Assembly: GCF_014522305.1 (NCBI RefSeq)
Contig: NZ_CP041982.1
Span: 129,001 to 193,000, forward strand
Source: Lactobacillus sp. PV034
Lineage (GTDB): Bacteria > Bacillota > Bacilli > Lactobacillales > Lactobacillaceae
Reading direction: 5' to 3'
DNA length: 64,000 nucleotides
Translations under genes and position numbers: made by a program
The notes under the pieces: generated by a model
Databases searched by the model: none
Told to the model about the DNA's origin: nothing
What the model saw: only the letters and a program-made list of their open reading frames with translations
In this document: piece by piece, positions 25,124 through 34,559 of the stretch
Position numbering within the stretch: position 1 is the first letter of the stretch
Layout: each line of letters starts with the position of its first letter

Positions 25124-28100
25124 ATGTTTAATAAAAAATTACAAAAATTCTCAATTAGAAAATTAACTGTTGGTGCTGCTTCAGTACTGATTGGTATTTC
25201 ATTTGTCTCGATGAGAGATAACAATACTGTACATGCTGCAGATATGCCAGTGGCTACTACTGCACAAACTAGTTCAGCATCAAGTGCAATCGAAGCTGCA
25301 CAAGCTCATGTTAATAGTGCTCAAACTAATCTTAATAAGGCTCAAAGCAATTTAAATGATGCACAACAAAAGGCTGCTCAAGCTGATAAAGCTTATGAAG
25401 AACAAGCCTATAAAGAAGGCGATGCTGCTCAGAAAGCAACTGTCATGAAGAAAGCGTTAGATACAGCTACTAGTAAAGTGGCTGATGCTCAAAAAGCGGT
25501 CGATAACGCTAATAAACCAGGTGTAAAAGAAGCTGCAAAGAAAAATGTTGCAGATAATGAAGCTAAGTTAAAGCAAGCACAAAGTGATGAGCAATTAGCT
25601 CAACTTAGAGCTAATAATGCAAAACATAACATTGCGGATGCTACTCAAGATGTAAATTCTAAACAGAGTAATGTTAATGCAAAACAAGCTGATAAGAATA
25701 AAGCTGATGCAGATGTAAAAGCAGCTCAAGATGCATTAAAAGGTACTGGTGTTGAAGAAGCAAGTAAGGCCTTAAGTGATGCTAATAATAAAGTTAGCCA
25801 AGACCAAACTAATCTTAAAAATGCTGATAAAGCAGTTGATCAAGCAACTCAAGATAAAAATAAGAGTGACAAGAATTTAGCGGATGTACAAAGTGTTGTA
25901 GATAAGGCTAATAAAGATCAACAAAATGCCCAAACTGATTATGAAGCTAAGAAGCAAGCTAGTGATGAAGCAAATAAACCAGTTGTTGAAAAACAAAATG
26001 AAAAAGATCAACTTCAAAAACAATTGGATGATTTGAAGGATAAGTCAAAGAATAATATTGTTATTTCTGATGTTGATCGCTTTAAGCAAGCATATGCTTA
26101 TGCAATGCAACATGATGAAATGATGTCTGATGCGGATGCAGCATGGTCTAAGGAAGAAAACAGCAAAAATCATTTTATTTCATCAGAAGCTGATAAGAAA
26201 GAAATTGTTGATCCTGGTCATTTAACTGATGCTCAAGTTGAGGAATTATCATTATTTATCAGTGATTTGGAAAGTAAGGTTCGTGCACAATTAGGATTTG
26301 GACCAGATCAAGTAACAAAAGGATCAATTGAATTTGTTAAGGCAATTGCGCAAAGATATGCTCAAGATTATGATGATGGATCTTGGAAGCCGGGATGGCA
26401 TGATGCAACTGGAATCAATGATGTATCAAAAGAGTTTGGATTAGATTCTAACGAGAGCTCAGATCGTAATGTATGGCAAAATTATGAAGATTTAGGAGAA
26501 CACTATTCTTATTACTTTAAAGATAAATCGGTTACTATGGATCAATTAAAAGAAGAGGCTTATAGTACATTGTTAGATATGATTTTGCCTGCAAGTGAAG
26601 GAAATGTTGCTCCTGGAGAATCTGGATTTGAAATGGGTCATACTCGTGGAGTAATAAATATCAAATATGATGAAAATAGTAATAAGGTAGTTGATCAATT
26701 AACTCCAAGTCCTCTGGTTAATGCACAAGTGTACTATGCAAATAAAAATTTAGAAAATTACAAGACCAATTTGCAAAAGTATCAAAATTTATTAGAAAAT
26801 GGTCCTGTAAAATCTGATACCATTTATACTACAACATATGAAGTTGTTAGTGCCGATCGTGATGGAGGTAATGTTAATCAAGGAACTACATTTATAGTTG
26901 AAATAAGTGTTAAGGATGGCAAGTCCACTATTGATGTTTTAGAAAATAATAGTTGGAAAACAGTATCAGAAGATGAATTAAAAACTATTTTGCCTCGTTT
27001 CATTAAAAACTGTGAAGATACTATTCCACAGCTTGAACAAGAAGCAAATAAATACGATAAATTAGCACAAGAAGATTTAAAGAATAGAAGTATCAGCTCT
27101 GCTACAAGTTTTAGTTTTCATTCACCGTTCAGTGATGATGAGTATGGCAGTTATAAATATTTAGATGTACACTTTATAAATGTAAATCCAGATGATATTG
27201 AAGATACTTCAAAATTTAGTACTGAAATTATTCCATCTTATGAAGATCAAATTGCAAATGTTACCAAACAGTTGGAAACAGCAAATCAAGAATTAGTTGA
27301 CTTACAAGCTGCTGCAAAGTCAAAGAATGATGCTACCGCTCAAGCAAAACAAGTATTGGATAAAGCTCAAAATGCAGTCCAAGCTTCACAACAAACTTTG
27401 AACAATGCACAAATTGTAAATAATAATGCACAAAATCTTTTAAGTAAAGCTCAAAAGACTCAAGCTCAACTTCAAAATAAATTATCTAATGATCAAAATG
27501 ATCAAAAGGCAAAACAAGCTGTCTATGATAAGTTAACTGTTGATCAAAAGCAAAAGGCAGATATTTTAAATGCTAGTCTTGCAGCTCAGACCAAAGCAGC
27601 AAATGCACTTAAGGATGCTCAAAATGCTTTAGCATCAGCACAAAGTGAGTTAGATAAAGCTAAGCAAGTTCAAAGCAACTTAAATAATGATGTATCTGCG
27701 AAGACTAAGGTTGTTCAAGAAGCTCAAACAGCTCTAAATAAGGCTAAACAATATCTGGCTAACCTAAATAATGCACCACAAATGTTAGCTGTAGCATTAA
27801 GTAGTCAAAAACAAGCTCAAAGTGACTACGATAATGCTAAAAAAGATGCAGATAAAGAAGCTCAAAAACTTAAGAACTTAACTCCAGCAAAAGATGCAGC
27901 AGATGAAGCTGTTGCTAAAGCTGAAACTGGAGTAAAAGATGCTCAACAAGAATTAAGCAACGCTGAGAGTGAATTAGCTTCTGCTCAAAGCGCTTATGAA
28001 GCATCTCAAATTCCAGTAACTAATAATTCTAATAGCAAAGAAACTCCAATGACTGGTGTTGCTCACATTAAGAACAGCATTACTTTAGTAAATGGTAAGG

Positions 28101-28693
28101 GTGAAGCAGTTTCTCAAACTATTAATGCTGAAACTAACTACAAGGTATTTGCTAAGAAGACTATCAATGGTAAGACTTACTACAGATTAGGTACTGATAA
28201 TCAATGGGTTGTTGAAGATGCTGTTTCTTCAATTACTGATGGTGTACCTGCCAAATCTAATACAGAAGAGTCATTTGCAGCTCATGGCTATATTCCTGTA
28301 TTGAAGAGTCACCCAACATGGAAGATTGCACTTGTAGATGGTAATGGTAATTACACTGGTCAGTACTTACCAACTAACACTAAGTGGAAGGTATTTGCTA
28401 AGAAGACTATCAATGGTCAAACATACTACAGATTAGGTACTGACCAACAATGGATTCCAGCAAACTTCTTACAAGTTAAGAAGACTGGTGTGGTAAAAGC
28501 TAACCCAGTAAAGAACCACCCAACATGGAAGATTGCATTGCTTAACCAAAATGGTGAATATACTGGTAAATTTGTAAAGCCAAATACTAGCTGGAAAGTC
28601 TTAGATGTTGAATTCATCAATGGACGTATGATGGCTAGAATCGGTAACCAAGCACAATGGATTCCAATGGATTACGTTGCTTGGGTGAAGTAA
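25124..28693 (+). CDS. Large surface protein: YSIRK-type signal, coiled coils, SEC10/PgrA-like domain, SLAP domains
   Basis: This 1189-aa secreted protein starts with KLQKFSIRKLTVGAASVLIG, a YSIRK-like signal peptide cut near VHA-ADM. Residues about 45-310 and 715-960 are Ala/Gln/Asn/Lys-rich heptad repeats that form long coiled coils. The middle (about 312-525) resembles the SEC10/PgrA surface exclusion domain (LTDAQVEELSLFISDLESKV). The C-terminus has three SLAP-type repeats (about 975-1045, 1060-1120, 1130-1189), each with KVFAKKTINGxTYYRLG or a variant. No LPxTG is present, so attachment would be non-covalent through the SLAP domains. It is likely a rod-shaped adhesin or aggregation factor. 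This role is inferred. Confidence 0.85.
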   Translation: MFNKKLQKFSIRKLTVGAASVLIGISFVSMRDNNTVHAADMPVATTAQTSSASSAIEAAQAHVNSAQTNLNKAQSNLNDAQQKAAQADKAYEEQAYKEGDAAQKATVMKKALDTATSKVADAQKAVDNANKPGVKEAAKKNVADNEAKLKQAQSDEQLAQLRANNAKHNIADATQDVNSKQSNVNAKQADKNKADADVKAAQDALKGTGVEEASKALSDANNKVSQDQTNLKNADKAVDQATQDKNKSDKNLADVQSVVDKANKDQQNAQTDYEAKKQASDEANKPVVEKQNEKDQLQKQLDDLKDKSKNNIVISDVDRFKQAYAYAMQHDEMMSDADAAWSKEENSKNHFISSEADKKEIVDPGHLTDAQVEELSLFISDLESKVRAQLGFGPDQVTKGSIEFVKAIAQRYAQDYDDGSWKPGWHDATGINDVSKEFGLDSNESSDRNVWQNYEDLGEHYSYYFKDKSVTMDQLKEEAYSTLLDMILPASEGNVAPGESGFEMGHTRGVINIKYDENSNKVVDQLTPSPLVNAQVYYANKNLENYKTNLQKYQNLLENGPVKSDTIYTTTYEVVSADRDGGNVNQGTTFIVEISVKDGKSTIDVLENNSWKTVSEDELKTILPRFIKNCEDTIPQLEQEANKYDKLAQEDLKNRSISSATSFSFHSPFSDDEYGSYKYLDVHFINVNPDDIEDTSKFSTEIIPSYEDQIANVTKQLETANQELVDLQAAAKSKNDATAQAKQVLDKAQNAVQASQQTLNNAQIVNNNAQNLLSKAQKTQAQLQNKLSNDQNDQKAKQAVYDKLTVDQKQKADILNASLAAQTKAANALKDAQNALASAQSELDKAKQVQSNLNNDVSAKTKVVQEAQTALNKAKQYLANLNNAPQMLAVALSSQKQAQSDYDNAKKDADKEAQKLKNLTPAKDAADEAVAKAETGVKDAQQELSNAESELASAQSAYEASQIPVTNNSNSKETPMTGVAHIKNSITLVNGKGEAVSQTINAETNYKVFAKKTINGKTYYRLGTDNQWVVEDAVSSITDGVPAKSNTEESFAAHGYIPVLKSHPTWKIALVDGNGNYTGQYLPTNTKWKVFAKKTINGQTYYRLGTDQQWIPANFLQVKKTGVVKANPVKNHPTWKIALLNQNGEYTGKFVKPNTSWKVLDVEFINGRMMARIGNQAQWIPMDYVAWVK

Positions 28694-28720
28694 TTAGGGT
28701 AGCTTTATACGTAAATGTCT

Positions 28721-28754
28721 AAAAAGAAGCTATTGTAAAATATAGCTTCTTTTT
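28721..28754 (+). terminator. Intrinsic terminator after the SLAP surface protein gene
   Basis: AAAAGAAGCTAT and ATAGCTTCTTTT form a stem followed by T-rich sequence. Confidence 0.85.
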
Positions 28755-28772
28755 ATTTAAGGGAGAAGTAAT

Positions 28773-30056
28773 ATGAATAGAGAAGATACGCAACATGTTT
28801 TATTAGTTATGGGTAATGGATTTGATATACAGTGCGGCTTACATACTAATTACAAAGATTATTTTTCAAAAAGATACAATCTTGATTGGGATAATAAAGA
28901 AGAAATTGAAGAGTTTAGAACTGTTTTTCAAAAAGCATTAAATAAATTTCCATATTATTCAACTCGTAATTGTAATGGGTGAGGTAAAAACTACTTTTTT
29001 AATGAGTTTTCATAGAGTAAAGAATATGAGAAATTAAAAGACATTCCTAATCCTACTAATTGGGATATCGTGTTTTTAGCATTGTACGTTACTTTGAAAG
29101 AAAATACTGATGTTGAATGGAATAGTATCGAAGAGATTATCTATGAAGTTATTAGAGTTGTTTTTGAGGAAAACAAGGAATTAAACTTAGAATTTCAGAA
29201 TGAAGAAGATAGAGAATGGATTTCTCAATTAATAAGATATATATTTAGTGAGTCAAGAGGTCTAGAAAATAGTGTAATAAAAGATCTTGAGCAATTTGAA
29301 GAAAATTTTGGAAAATATATTTCTAATGAGTTAAACAATAAATATTATTCTAATGTTGCTGTACTAATTAATAAATTAGTAAAAGACAATATAGATAAAG
29401 AAATAAGTTTAGATGTCTTAAATTTTAATTATTCCATAAATCAACAAGATGCTGAGGCAATTATTAAAAGAATTAATAGGGTTTCTTTAAATAGTTGGAG
29501 AAATATTCATGGAACTGCAAGATATTTTGGTGAAGAAATGAAACCTATCTTTGGAATTGATATGCATGATATTTTAGAGAACGAAAATGCAAGTTATTCT
29601 GGTGAATTATCAGAACAAAACTATAATTTTAATAAGCTTCCATTTAATGATTCGAAGGTTATTTTTACAAAATTTTTTAGATTATTATTTGGTAATAAAG
29701 ATAATTCAAATATTGCTTTAAATAAATTTTCTTCTAATATTGATAAAATAATATTTTATGGTCATTCACTAAGCCATGCTGATTATTCTTATTTTGAATC
29801 AATTTTTGATATGTATGATATTTATAATATACATAGTAAAGTTGAATTAGACTTTTATTATCATCACGTTCATAATCCTCAAAATTCAAAAAAATTAAAT
29901 ACAGAAAATATAAATAGTAGACGAAGTAGTGTGAAGAATATTGTTAATTTATTAACATCGTATGGTCAAACTTTAGGAAAAGAGAACCATGGAGAAAATA
30001 TAGTAAATCGGCTTATATTAGAACAACGATTGCATGTATTGGAAAGTCCAAAATAG
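28773..30056 (+). pseudogene. AbiH-like phage abortive-infection gene interrupted by two in-frame stops
   Basis: The first 70 codons read HVLLVMGNGFDIQCGLHTNYKDY, the nucleotide-binding-like start of AbiH proteins (phage abortive infection). The same frame continues to 30056 and is interrupted only by TGA at 28980-28982 and TAG at 29013-29015, eleven codons apart. Between and after the stops the frame is protein-like (SKEYEKLKDIPNPTNWDI and onward), with a late segment KIIFYGHSLSHADYSYFESIF typical of the family. Intact length would be 425 aa. A restart at ATG 29070 is possible. Codon use is more AT-rich than in the surrounding core genes. Confidence 0.78.
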
Positions 30057-30186
30057 AAGTTTGAATAAAAATTTAAGTCGATTAACCTTATAATTTCATA
30101 CGAATTACAAGATGTTTTCCTATTTTAAGTAGATTAGTTAATCTCTATCAAAGACAAAAATATAATAATTTAATTTAATAATAATA

Positions 30187-30852
30187 TTGATGAAAAAATA
30201 TAGTATAGATAAAAGGGATAAGATTATTGGTAGAATTATAGGTTGTTTTGCGGCAAATTTTGCTACTGCGCTTGCTCAAATTTTTGGAAGCAATATTTTT
30301 GATACTTTACAATTAATTTTTAATCTTAAAGACAACTACTATAACAGTGAATTAAACTCTTGGTTTAAGATAGTACAGAAAATTGGTCCAATCTTTTCTC
30401 AGATACGAAAAACGTTTCTTTTAGGTTGTAATCCAAATTTCTTCTTAATTAGCAAAATTATAATAATATTAATCATAGTTTTCATAAGTGTAGAAGAAAC
30501 TAAATTTATAGTGATTTTTGGTTTAATATATTTAGTATTGAGAATATTAAATGTTGTAGGACTAGTTAAAAGTATATGCTTTTTAATTTTCGAATTTTTT
30601 GCACTTATAATAATCAATATTATTAGAAAGGCTTACGTAAAGTTAAATAAGAAAAAAATAAGAGTTGCTTTTAAAATAGTCGATGATACTGATTTATTAA
30701 TAATTGAGTTATGTTTAATTTGCATTTCTATTGGTTATGCTTTTATTGCATTAGTACTACCAATAACTTTTACCAAAACTTTATTTGGTCTTGTAAGTAG
30801 TTCTGTTTTAATTCCCATAATGAAATATATTAATTTTATTTCTTTGGATTAA
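30187..30852 (+). CDS. Hypothetical membrane protein, 221 aa
   Basis: I do not recognise this protein. It has about four or five hydrophobic segments (about 20-35, 90-115, 115-155, 170-195, 197-212) separated by a basic loop KAYVKLNKKKIRV. It is Ile/Leu/Asn-rich and strongly AT-rich at the DNA level, which suggests acquired DNA. No good ribosome site is evident before ATG 30187, so expression is uncertain. It lies between the broken AbiH-like gene and an intrinsic terminator. Confidence 0.55.
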   Translation: MMKKYSIDKRDKIIGRIIGCFAANFATALAQIFGSNIFDTLQLIFNLKDNYYNSELNSWFKIVQKIGPIFSQIRKTFLLGCNPNFFLISKIIIILIIVFISVEETKFIVIFGLIYLVLRILNVVGLVKSICFLIFEFFALIIINIIRKAYVKLNKKKIRVAFKIVDDTDLLIIELCLICISIGYAFIALVLPITFTKTLFGLVSSSVLIPIMKYINFISLD

Positions 30853-30928
30853 AATAGATATCATAAATATGTAATCAATAGAATAAAGTTGTTACATTTT
30901 TGAAGACTAAAGAAAAATTCACAAAAAT

Positions 30929-30964
30929 ACCCCACAACTCCATCCGAGTTATGGGGCTTTTTTA
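30929..30964 (+). terminator. Intrinsic terminator after the 221-aa membrane protein gene
   Basis: ACCCCACAACTC and GAGTTATGGGGCT pair (with a mismatch) and run into a T tract. Confidence 0.85.
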
Positions 30965-31015
30965 TACCCAAAATCACCTTAAATATACCTTTCAAAAAAA
31001 ATATTTTTAGGTAAA

Positions 31016-31033
31016 TCTGCAAGTTCGTGGACA
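31016..31033 (+). repeat. Upstream motif, copy 3 (TCTGCA..GGACA)
   Basis: TCTGCAAGTTCGTGGACA lies about 135 bases before the first Rgg-like regulator and shares the preceding TTTTAGGTAAA with copy 2. It differs from the other copies at the centre of the palindrome. Confidence 0.5.
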
Positions 31034-31167
31034 GAATTCAAAAAGTATGTTTTGATGACATAGGATTTGGAGGAAAAAATTAAAAAGTCGATTTGGAAGA
31101 TTTTCCAATTTAATTTCAAACCCAAATTAAGATAAGAGTGAATCTAAAAAGGGTGGGAAAGTAAGCT

Positions 31168-31929
31168 TTGATTATTGGAGATTATCTTAGACAGCAACGC
31201 TTAGCTTTGAAGCTGTCGAGAAAAGAATTTTCTAAGAATGTCATTGATAGTTCTCATTTAGCCCATATTGAAAATAATCGTAATGAAATTCGTGCCGTTA
31301 CTTTTATTGAATTGCTAAATGAGAATAATATTTCGATTTTTGATTTTTTAGAAAATTTTGGTTCTTTTCATGCTCAAAGTCATGCCTTACAAATTAAGGC
31401 TAGTGAAGCATTTTTTAATAAAGATGTTGCTGCACTGGAGGAGTTAATTAAGACTAATCCTTACCCTCATTCTGTTTCTGTCCAAGTTATAAAGTTCATG
31501 ATTAATAAGTTGAATGGTCAGATGGATGCTTTTCCGCGTAAGAGTCGCGCGATTATTAAGAAGTATCTACTGGCTATTGAGGACTGGGATGAAAATTGTT
31601 TGTGGATTCTTGCTAATAGCGTTGAACTTTATGATATGGAAGAGATTGAGCGAATTGTTGATTGGCTCATGCATAGTGAACGAGATTTTGGTGAATATAC
31701 TGATTATCATGTTAAGTTGCTTGCCCAGATTGTGATTAATTATTTGAAGCAAGCTTTGCGTAAGGATTGTGACCATGGTCAGATTGCCCAGGCTTATCAG
31801 TATCTGGAGGAGCTGCCAAACCGTTCAATTATTTTTTATGAGAAGCTGGAAGCTCTTTATATGAAGGCTGCCCAGAAGGGCCGCTGGGATCAGATGTTTG
31901 CCATTTCACAATATCTTGATTTGTTTTAA
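31168..31929 (+). CDS. Rgg/GadR-MutR-family transcriptional regulator (intact copy)
   Basis: This 253-aa protein has an XRE-type helix-turn-helix at residues about 5-58 (GDYLRQQRLALKLSRKEFSKNV, then SSHLAHIENNRNEI) and a long helical C-terminal domain built of TPR-like repeats. This is the layout of Rgg-family regulators that bind short peptide pheromones. The start is TTG 31168, with GGGTGGGA about 10 bases upstream. It is the first of three related genes in tandem (31991 and 33777 follow). The inducing peptide and targets are unknown. Confidence 0.82.
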   Translation: MIIGDYLRQQRLALKLSRKEFSKNVIDSSHLAHIENNRNEIRAVTFIELLNENNISIFDFLENFGSFHAQSHALQIKASEAFFNKDVAALEELIKTNPYPHSVSVQVIKFMINKLNGQMDAFPRKSRAIIKKYLLAIEDWDENCLWILANSVELYDMEEIERIVDWLMHSERDFGEYTDYHVKLLAQIVINYLKQALRKDCDHGQIAQAYQYLEELPNRSIIFYEKLEALYMKAAQKGRWDQMFAISQYLDLF

Positions 31930-31990
31930 ACCGTTACTAAGAAGATAACCACTTCTTCGTGTTGCTTAAGAGAGGATACGAGGTGGAAGA

Positions 31991-32753
31991 TTGAAGATAG
32001 GGGTACGCTTAAAAAATATTAGGAAGTTTTTGGGCTTAACTCAATTGCAATTTAGTGCTGGAGTTGTGACTGAATCATTTTATTCCCGCGTTGAGAATGG
32101 TCGTAGCAATATCAGTATGTCGAAGTTGATTGAGCTTTTGAATTATCATCATGTGTCCTTATATGATTTTTTTGAGCCAGCTTTTAAGGGCAATATTGAG
32201 CAGCAAGCAGTCCTGGCCTTTCTTGATCGTGATGTTAAACGCCTGGAACATTATCAGCCAATTAATGATAAACAAGAAACGGCAATTCAGTTGATGCTGA
32301 ACATTTTATGGGGGGGTAAATCAGGCTTCTAATACACTTGATGAGGATTCAATTACTTATTATTTTAGTGAGGTTGATAACCCTGAAAAGAATATTTTTG
32401 CTTGGTGTTTGTTAGCTTATATTTGTTCGCTAACTGAGCTTAATAAGATTGTCGATGAGGTAGTAATTGCTTTAGCAACAATTGACGATGACTTTTCCTT
32501 GCGTATTTTGACTAATACTTTGATTACTTGTCTGGAACGCTTTTACCAGGCAGGACAAGTGAAGAAGGCCCGAATTGTTGTAGAGATAATCCAAGAAATT
32601 CCGCAAAGATCAGTGCTAGTTTTAGAGCACGTTGTCGGTAAATATTATTATACTTTGCTTAAGGGAAATGAGGACCAAGTCCATGGGATAAAAGGTCTGT
32701 TAAAAGATACTGGATATGAATATATTCTTTCGCTAAAACCGGCAAAAGACTGA
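31991..32753 (+). pseudogene. Rgg-family regulator with +1 frameshift in a G7 run
   Basis: The N-terminal frame (TTG 31991 to 32332) has a good HTH: LKNIRKFLGLTQLQFSAGVV then TESFYSRVENG. At the run of seven G (32310-32316) the frame shifts by one. With six G it would read WGVNQASNTLDEDS and join the C-terminal frame that ends at 32753, giving 253 aa, the same length as the intact paralogue upstream. The C-terminal half has the Rgg pattern RIVVEIIQEIPQRSVLVLEHV. Loss of function, phase switching by slippage or a base-calling error are all possible. A short peptide gene follows. Confidence 0.82.
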
Positions 32754-32876
32754 TATGTTGCTTAAATTTTTAAGAGTTTAATATTATTTGTGAACGTACT
32801 TATTGATAAAAAGTTGAAGTTATAATTAAAATATGACAGAATTAACATAATTATCAAAGAAAGGAGAATTATCATT

Positions 32877-32918
32877 ATGGAAACATCTAGTTCTACAATG
32901 TTTTGGGTAGTAGGTTAA
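32877..32918 (+). CDS. Candidate 13-residue signalling peptide (SHP-like)
   Basis: A tiny frame METSSSTMFWVVG stands behind a strong AAGGAG ribosome site (32861-32866, 10 bases before ATG). It lies 123 bases after the frameshifted Rgg gene. The C-terminal FWVVG resembles the hydrophobic, glycine-ending C-termini of short hydrophobic peptide pheromones that act on Rgg proteins. It has no long basic leader, so it could be a leaderless type. There is no homology proof. The call rests on position, ribosome site and composition. Confidence 0.5.
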   Translation: METSSSTMFWVVG

Positions 32919-32941
32919 TTAATAATCAGTATGGATTTAAT

Positions 32942-33003
32942 ATAAGACGAAATAAGTGTAATAATTCTGAATTTTAAAGGAATTTACATTTAGATCGTCT
33001 TAT
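32942..33003 (+). promoter_or_regulatory. Long-loop inverted repeat downstream of the short peptide gene
   Basis: ATAAGACGA (32942-32950) is perfectly complementary to TCGTCTTAT (32995-33003), 44 bases apart, followed by TTATTTTTAT. It could be a weak terminator after the peptide gene or a regulatory structure before the nuclease gene. Confidence 0.4.
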
Positions 33004-33027
33004 TTATTTTTATAATTTTAGTAAGAA

Positions 33028-33759
33028 ATGATTAGTCATGGATGAGAAAGATGTACTAAATATAATGGTAAATTTTTTCCGCTTATAAATCCAAGAAAAC
33101 AAATTCTAAAACAAAATATTAGAGAGACTATTAAAAATAATGGAGTGTTACAAATAAAATTGTTTGGTGAAAAATCATGTGGTTGGCGAGCAATTTTATC
33201 TAGTGAAGCTCCAGTTACTATTACACAAGATGTAGAATGGGATAAGGGAAGTCTTCCACATCTCAAAAATTTTAATTATGATTTAAGACCGTATAATCTG
33301 AATAAAGGACATTTATTAGCCAAAAATTTCTTTGATAAGAAAATAATAGAAAGTAAAAAGTATGAGCGTTCAAATAATGGAACTTTCAGTGATTTTACGA
33401 GTAAAAATAATCTAGATAATATTTATTTACAGTTTCAAAGTGCTAATAATATTCAAGAGGAGTTTGAGAAGAGTATAGTAAAGTATTTAGAGATGAAATT
33501 ACATAGTAAAAATTTAAACGTTTATTATGAAATACAACCAATATTTTTACAAGCAGATGATGTTATTCCAATAGGAAATCGAATATTTGCTTGTTCGAAT
33601 TATGCTGAGAATTTAGACTATAATTCAAATTCTCAAATAAACTATCCACTTCCTTTTCATGTCTTTATACCTAATGTTGATAGTGCCTTAAAAATAAAAA
33701 AATCAAATACCAGTAGGCCGTTTTATAAAAATGGAGATATTTTTCCTTTAGTAAGATAA
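33028..33759 (+). pseudogene. DNA/RNA non-specific endonuclease-like gene (EndA type) with early in-frame TGA
   Basis: The main frame from GTG 33145 gives 204 aa with YNLNKGHLLAKNFFD, matching the histidine-containing DRGH-type motif of the beta-beta-alpha metal nucleases. It is followed by NIYLQFQSANN (metal-binding Asn region) and YYEIQPIFLQADDVIPIG, like the TPIY..VPSG strand of EndA. The same frame is protein-like further upstream to codon 33046 (CTKYNGKFFPLINPRK) and reaches ATG 33028 if TGA at 33043-33045 is ignored. No signal peptide is evident. Either translation starts at GTG 33145 or the gene is disrupted. Confidence 0.55.
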
Positions 33760-33776
33760 CAGGCAATTAGTATAGT

Positions 33777-34559
33777 TTGAAAAAAGTTTTATCAATTATA
33801 ACGGAGTCATTCTATTCTAAAGTTGAGCGTGGGGTCCACTCAATTGATGCCGACACCTTAATTAATATTTTGGCTGCCCACCACTTTGACATTTTGCACT
33901 TTTTTAGCCTCATTATTAGTCAGAATACCGCGGGTGAACCTAATTATGAGTTAATTAATGAGATTAGTTTTGCCCAGAATAAAAAAGACCTTGCTAGACT
34001 TGACGAGATCAAGGCTGAGCTTGAGCGTCGAGATGAGGTCGATTTTAATATTAAGTCACGCTTGCAAATTGCCTATGCCTGGGTGCTTCATTCGAATAAG
34101 TTAGTTTCTCCTGAGATTAAGAATAAGATTAAGTCGAAGATTTTACATGCTGACTGGAATCGCTATGCTTACCATAGTTTGAGCCAGATTGTGGTATTGC
34201 TAGATGTGGATGAAGCATTTGAATTATATCAATCTGCCTTTAAGGCTTTTAAGCGGAACCAAAAGTTCGATACTTTATCACTACAATTTATTTGTTTGGC
34301 GTCAATTAACTTTTTGAATTGTTGTTACCACCAAAATGCGGAACAAAAATATATTGAGCCCGTGATTGAATTTTTGCGGACGTTGCCGGTTGATCCTGTG
34401 ATTGGTTTTTACCAAGTACTGGCGACATATTATGAAACTTTGTTTGCCCAAGATCTGGAGAAGTTGAAGTGGATTACGTTGGTGATTAAACAAAGTGGTT
34501 ATTTGTCTACTATTGTGGATACTTTGCCAGAGGAAATAAAAAATGAGTTAAAAAAATAG
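33777..34559 (+). pseudogene. Rgg-family regulator lacking the first part of its HTH
   Basis: The 260-codon frame starts at TTG 33777 with no clear ribosome site. From ITESFYSKVERGVHS onward it aligns with the paralogue at 31991 (VTESFYSRVENGRSN), so about 22 residues, the first helices of the HTH, are missing. The stop just upstream (33768) rules out an extension. The C-terminal TPR-like domain appears whole. A protein made from it could bind a peptide but probably not DNA. It ends at a terminator at 34560. Confidence 0.7.
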
